Positions 32,247 to 36,151 of a DNA stretch of 36,151 nt are shown here, in pieces; the first letter of the stretch is position 1, and every line of letters begins with the position of its first letter. The notes beneath the pieces were generated by a model that had not been told where the DNA came from, did no database searches, and saw only the letters and a program-made list of their open reading frames with translations. A program made the translations under genes and the position numbers. The DNA comes from Candidatus Omnitrophota bacterium. Lineage in GTDB: Bacteria; Omnitrophota; Gorgyraeia; Tantalellales; Tantalellaceae. The stretch is from contig JAJRVD010000102.1 in assembly GCA_024277375.1 (NCBI GenBank), positions 1-36,151 on the forward strand, written 5' to 3'.

Positions 32247-32465
32247 CTATTTTCTAAGCCATTTCCCCATTCTTCCTGCTTCCTTCCTGAATTCCAAGTG
32301 TGACCTGAAAATATCCGTACGTCTTTCTATATATCGTGACTCCTCTTTAAATCTCTTCGTAATCTTACTCTCCGCGTTCAGTGTCGCCAAAACTGTAAAA
32401 CAGAATAAAGATATTGTTATCACCAAAACCAATATAATGCCCACCGCCATACCGCCAAGATCCAT
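32247..32465 (-). CDS. Single-pass membrane protein in the two-component cluster, 72 residues
   Basis: One membrane helix (residues 5-27, VGIILVLVITISLFCFTVLA in part) is followed by a basic, helical cytoplasmic tail with many Arg and Lys residues (ESRYIERRTDIFRSHLEF, GRMGKWLRK). The topology suggests an N-out membrane anchor. It sits between the single-receiver protein and the 81-residue protein. Family unknown; a membrane partner for the kinase complex is one possibility. Confidence 0.55.
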   Translation of the reverse strand: MDLGGMAVGIILVLVITISLFCFTVLATLNAESKITKRFKEESRYIERRTDIFRSHLEFRKEAGRMGKWLRK

Positions 32466-32551
32466 AATGTATTTATCACACTATACTACTCCTCGACTTG
32501 CCCGATAGCCAATCGATCAATTTATCTTCAATAAATTTTATCATATTCCCG

Positions 32552-32923
32552 CTACTTCTTCTCTCCCAGCAGTTCTTTAACCATATCGTCAAGATCTCCA
32601 AAATCTAAAGGCTTTACAATATATTTGTCTACGCCTGATCTTTTGCATTCCTCCTCTACTTCCGATTCCACAAATCCCGTTATCATAATGACCTTGATGT
32701 TAGGATCGATCTCTTTTACCTCATCAAGTACGTCAAGACCGTTCCTGCTGCCGGGCAACTGTATATCAAGCAATATACAATCCGGTTTGTCTTCGGCTAC
32801 CAGTTTCATGGCCTCGTCTCCGTCAAACGCGTAACGCGCCTCATAACCTATTGATTGAAAAAATTCCGCTATGCTTTCCGCTACCTCTGTGTCATCATCT
32901 ACTACCATTATCTTCTTCGCCAT
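32552..32923 (-). CDS. Single-domain response regulator (CheY-like)
   Basis: A 123-residue receiver domain: VVDDDTEVAES (acidic pocket), LLDIQLPG with the phosphorylated aspartate, ITGFVES and YIVKPLDF with the conserved lysine. I choose the ATG at 32923 because GGAGG stands six bases upstream; the ATG at 32929 directly abuts that site. No output domain. It overlaps the end of the histidine kinase gene by 29 bases, which makes it the likely partner of that kinase. Confidence 0.92.
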   Translation of the reverse strand: MAKKIMVVDDDTEVAESIAEFFQSIGYEARYAFDGDEAMKLVAEDKPDCILLDIQLPGSRNGLDVLDEVKEIDPNIKVIMITGFVESEVEEECKRSGVDKYIVKPLDFGDLDDMVKELLGEKK

Positions 32924-35144
32924 TTTCATCCTCCACCCATTCCGGTATAGTAATAATAAACGTTGCCCCTTCCCCCTGCTTTGACTCCGCTCTTATCTTT
33001 CCCCTGATCTGTTCCTCCACGAGGCTTTTTACAAGGTCCAGCCCTAACCCTGTTCCATAAACAGCTTTTTCGGTTTCTTGTTCAACCCTTAAATCTTTTC
33101 TGCGAGCATAATCTTCATAAAGAGCGGCGCTTCCTTTTGTGGTAAAGTATGGCAGGAATATATCAGAAAGCTCCTGCTCCTTTATACCAATACCCGTATC
33201 AATGACCCTTAACTCTATCTGCCTGATGTTTTTTGAATAGGCAACTTCTATACGTATATTATCGGATTCATCGCCGTTACCGTTCAGTTCTTTCATCCGT
33301 ATAGCGTCCACCGCGTTATCAATTACCGTTATCGATACTTCCCTGAGATCGTCTTCTTTTGCCCTTACCTTTGGTACATCCGGCGCGATTTCCAGTGTTA
33401 TAGGGATTTTACGCGTTCCCTTTTTAAATTTTAATTCGTTAACCATATACATCGCTTCTTCCAAAGGCTGTCTGATGTCAACCGCCCTTAACGGACCTTT
33501 GGTCGGTTTGGCGAAATCTCTCGCTTTTTTGACGACATCTCCTCCGGCGTCAATATAACTTGTAACCATTTTGATGTGTTCGGCCAACTTATCTATCAAC
33601 TCTTTTCCCTCCGGGGGCAGGTCATACGACCCCAGTTTCGTCAATATCTGGTCAGTATACACAGCTTTCTGAAGCCTTATCCTCGCGCGGTTCAAGTGGT
33701 TGTTGATATTATGGCTCAGGCTCGAGGCGACTTTGCCCAGAGCGGCTATTTTTTTCTGTTCCGTAAGCTCCTGCAATGTCTGTGAATTTTTAATAGCGAT
33801 CGATTCTGTGCGTGCCAGATCCATGAGTATATTCATATCGTCCTCGGTATAGTATTCGTCCGATTTCTTCTTACCCAACAATATCACTCCAAGCAGTTCA
33901 CTGCTCGCTATTAGCGGGATGGCTAATACGGCGTTAAGTGTGTTCATTTCTGATGTTAATTTTTCGCTCATATCATTGCCGTTCTCAATTTCCATCGATA
34001 AAATATCTTTAGTCGATATTAATGAACTTAGAACTTCCGGAGCATCTTCAAGCATAATATCCGTATCATAGTTCGCCCCTTTGATCAAAATAAATCCCCT
34101 GATATTTTTATCAAATAAAAAAATGGCGATCCTTTCGGGATGAAGCGTTTTGTCTAGTAGATCTATCGTTCCGCTGGCAATTTTATCTGATTCAAATTCT
34201 GTGATCACTTTATCAATGAAAGATTTCAAAACCTGCTGATAATCGTATTTCTTCTGAAACAAGTATTTGTCGGTTATATTTACCAGAAAATCTTCAAGAG
34301 GACGGATAGAGAGTATTATAATAAGGGAACTTATCGCCACGCCTAATAATCTGCCTCCCACAATTAATTCCTGAGTTAAAAGCGTTATACCCACAAATGA
34401 ACCAAGAACAGCCACAAATAAAGTTCCAAAAATCAAAGTCTTTCTGATAACAACCTCAATATCCATCAAGCGATACTTGACCATAGAGTAGGCGATCACC
34501 AACAAAAAAAATGCAATTGATATATATCCAAAAGGATACACCTCAACGCCAAAAGCAGGCAAATAGTCAACTGACCCTGTATATGCCCCTAAAAACGCTA
34601 TAAACATATACTTTATCTGATTCTTCTTATTAAGAGGAGCTTTAACAATTCTGTAGTGCCGTACAAGTTCTATAAAACTTGCTAGCATAAATCCGAAAAA
34701 GAATAACAGAACCCCAAAGCCTAAAAAACCCCACTCCGGGAAATATCCCCAAAAGTATTTTTTGACTCCAATAACTAAAAAGTCTGTTATTGTTATCAAC
34801 GCCCCAAAAAGAACCGCCGTAAGATAACCTAACAATATTGTTAACTTCCGCTTTACATCCAAAAATAAAACTATGAAAAAATACACATTTATCGATATGA
34901 ATATCACACCAAAATTATCTATCTTGAACCAGACTTTCGCTACTTCGGGAACCTTGGATAAATATCCTAATGCTGTCGCCAACAACCAGACACATACGCT
35001 TATGCAGATTAGCAAAAACACTTTATTTATGCTTGAAGACCTATTCTTGCTGTAAACAAAAAGGCCTGACAATAGCATCGAAGCCCCTACGAAGAATAGT
35101 GGAATAGCTTGCAGATTAAAGCAATAGCTTTCTATATCAAACAT
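32895..35144 (-). CDS. Membrane-bound sensor histidine kinase with 7TM-type N-terminus and GAF domain
   Basis: A 749-residue kinase. Residues 10-290 contain about eight membrane helices in the pattern of the HisKA_7TM/PrsK-type sensor region. Residues 300-455 look like a GAF domain (RIAIFLFD, AIPLIASSELLGVILLGKKK). The phosphoacceptor is His478 in SSLSHNINNHLNRAR. The ATPase domain has ITVIDNAVDAI (Asn610), VIDTGIGI, LPYFTTKG and GTGLGLDLVKSL. It sits in the membrane and signals to the receiver proteins encoded next to it. The start overlaps the upstream dehydrogenase-like gene by eight bases, so that protein is probably part of the same system. The stimulus is unknown. Confidence 0.9.
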   Translation of the reverse strand: MFDIESYCFNLQAIPLFFVGASMLLSGLFVYSKNRSSSINKVFLLICISVCVWLLATALGYLSKVPEVAKVWFKIDNFGVIFISINVYFFIVLFLDVKRKLTILLGYLTAVLFGALITITDFLVIGVKKYFWGYFPEWGFLGFGVLLFFFGFMLASFIELVRHYRIVKAPLNKKNQIKYMFIAFLGAYTGSVDYLPAFGVEVYPFGYISIAFFLLVIAYSMVKYRLMDIEVVIRKTLIFGTLFVAVLGSFVGITLLTQELIVGGRLLGVAISSLIIILSIRPLEDFLVNITDKYLFQKKYDYQQVLKSFIDKVITEFESDKIASGTIDLLDKTLHPERIAIFLFDKNIRGFILIKGANYDTDIMLEDAPEVLSSLISTKDILSMEIENGNDMSEKLTSEMNTLNAVLAIPLIASSELLGVILLGKKKSDEYYTEDDMNILMDLARTESIAIKNSQTLQELTEQKKIAALGKVASSLSHNINNHLNRARIRLQKAVYTDQILTKLGSYDLPPEGKELIDKLAEHIKMVTSYIDAGGDVVKKARDFAKPTKGPLRAVDIRQPLEEAMYMVNELKFKKGTRKIPITLEIAPDVPKVRAKEDDLREVSITVIDNAVDAIRMKELNGNGDESDNIRIEVAYSKNIRQIELRVIDTGIGIKEQELSDIFLPYFTTKGSAALYEDYARRKDLRVEQETEKAVYGTGLGLDLVKSLVEEQIRGKIRAESKQGEGATFIITIPEWVEDENGEEDNGSR

Positions 35145-36151
35145 TTTGCTGCATCCAAATCGTCACTCTTTGTTTCATGACCTGCTTAATAGTTTCCGCC
35201 GAAACAGTGTCATCTCCCGATTTATAGTCTCCCAACTCTAAACCAATATCTTTAAAAAATTCATACATGCGCCGATAATTATAGATATCCACATCACCCG
35301 TCGTTGCCTTTAAATCATCGCTCTTGTCCAAACTAAGAGCATATGTCTCAGCTAAACATCCAAATACGTTATCATCCATCCCAAAACCATAATCATAGTT
35401 TGTGCACGAATTTTTTATCTTTATAAATCCTCCTTCAAGGATTATTTTATTATCCGTCAAAGATCTTGAAATTGCTTCCGGTCTTGAATCATCAATTATG
35501 ATAAAATTATCAGGGATGTCTTGCGCCTTCAATATACTGCGAACATTAGAAGTAACGCAAATCCCAAAATGGTACTTGTCTAAAACTTCTCTCATGTTTG
35601 TACTTCCCGAACGCACAAATTTATTTATCGCGGCACTTTTGCCGTTTTTGACTAGTTCCTGCTCTATTCTATCTAACCGCTTTTGATTTATATCGACTAG
35701 CCCTAGACACTTTATTTTATTTACCAGAACTCTGCTAATGTTAGCACCCATTTTCCCCGCACCGATAATAACAATTTTAAAATCCTTTAGATCAATGCCC
35801 GAAAGTTCCGATAGTTTGCTCGCCATAAAATCAAGTGAGATTAAAGTGCCGACATGACCATTTGTTATCCGCACCTTTCTTTCCCGGGAATACTTTTTTA
35901 TCGCGGACCCTCTTGCCGTTACAACTGGCCATAACGCTCCTAATCCAACATACGAGTTGTTTTTTAAAACTTTACTGCTAAATTCTATGCATCTACGTGC
36001 CTCTTTAAGGGTTTCTTTATTCTTACTCAAAAGCATCTCAGGCAAGTAAAAACTAGACAGAACCAATCCATGAGCCATTTCAGGTGTCCTAATTGTCGCT
36101 ATGACACAAGGGCTACAACAACTAAATATTCTGATGATCGTTTTTTTTGAA
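35137..36151 (-). CDS. Acyl-ACP-reductase-like NAD(P)-binding protein, cut by the window edge
   Basis: The frame stays open to the window end, so the true start lies beyond 36151; an internal Met at 36078 gives 313 residues. After LSSFYLPEML comes a helical region with VGLGALWPVV and RITNGHVGTLISLDFMASKL, then the Rossmann motif FKIVIIGAGKMGANISRVL and, later, ILEGGFIKI and FGCLAETYALSL. This order resembles cyanobacterial long-chain acyl-ACP reductase (FLPEML, LGG, TTGN, VVGATGDIG, NGG, CFAEA). The catalytic cysteine of those enzymes is not evident here, so acyl reduction is uncertain. Its overlap with a histidine kinase gene is striking. Related families (glutamyl-tRNA reductase, shikimate dehydrogenase) share the Rossmann fold but not the other blocks. 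Confidence 0.65.
   Translation of the reverse strand, partial: SKKTIIRIFSCCSPCVIATIRTPEMAHGLVLSSFYLPEMLLSKNKETLKEARRCIEFSSKVLKNNSYVGLGALWPVVTARGSAIKKYSRERKVRITNGHVGTLISLDFMASKLSELSGIDLKDFKIVIIGAGKMGANISRVLVNKIKCLGLVDINQKRLDRIEQELVKNGKSAAINKFVRSGSTNMREVLDKYHFGICVTSNVRSILKAQDIPDNFIIIDDSRPEAISRSLTDNKIILEGGFIKIKNSCTNYDYGFGMDDNVFGCLAETYALSLDKSDDLKATTGDVDIYNYRRMYEFFKDIGLELGDYKSGDDTVSAETIKQVMKQRVTIWMQQNV

Overview
The window looks like a stretch of chromosome from an uncultured, probably anaerobic bacterium of moderate to low GC. It is rich in short intergenic palindromic repeats. The overall style (GT-C membrane glycosyltransferase runs, many dispersed repeats, low GC) would fit a Candidatus Omnitrophota-like or related genome, but no ribosomal marker is present, so this is only an impression. 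Almost every gene is on the minus strand; the exceptions are one XRE-cupin regulator and one truncated glycosyltransferase fragment.

Layout by position. (1) 1-1409: end of an IS21-family insertion sequence whose istA is broken. It abuts the surviving 3' piece of a membrane glycosyltransferase (to 1998). (2) 1958-15296: an envelope-glycan region with four GT-C membrane glycosyltransferases, two alkaline-phosphatase-superfamily enzymes, an NAD-dependent epimerase and a UbiA-type prenyltransferase resembling decaprenyl-phosphate phosphoribosyltransferase. A 39-codon ORF precedes one phosphatase-superfamily gene. (3) 15512-26670: a sulfur region with NifS, NifU, CysN (carrying a degenerate APS-kinase domain), CysD, an APS-type CysH, a DUF2061 membrane protein, a TusA-like protein, a JAMM protease fused to a siroheme sulfite reductase, a ThiF/HcyF-like E1, MetY, a ThiS-like carrier ending in Gly-Gly-Gly-Lys, and an Rrf2 regulator. 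(4) 26842-30460: an accessory region with an AAA/DUF4143 ATPase, a decayed group II intron, and three small genes. (5) 30661-36151: an XRE-cupin regulator, then a two-component cluster (histidine kinase, one single and one double receiver protein, two small proteins) and an acyl-ACP-reductase-like dehydrogenase cut by the window edge.

The central system is the sulfur region. Together the genes can take sulfate to APS (CysD/CysN), APS to sulfite (CysH) and sulfite to sulfide (sulfite reductase half of the fusion). The sulfur can then be loaded as a thiocarboxylate on the small carrier (ThiF-like enzyme), added to an O-acylated homoserine (MetY), and homocysteine released by the JAMM protease. 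This matches the protein-thiocarboxylate homocysteine pathway described in Wolinella succinogenes (HcyS, HcyD, HcyF, MetY, Sir). The differences here are the fusion of protease and reductase into one chain, a carrier with a terminal lysine, and a mobile palindromic repeat inserted in frame in the protease domain. The Rrf2 gene at the head has a promoter whose -10 box is overlapped by a perfect palindrome, so a sulfur-responsive switch is plausible.

Six copies of a roughly 119-bp element with terminal inverted repeats, plus three other short repeat families, fill most gaps between genes from 11050 to 26840 and supply several stop codons. No tRNA, rRNA or CRISPR array was seen.
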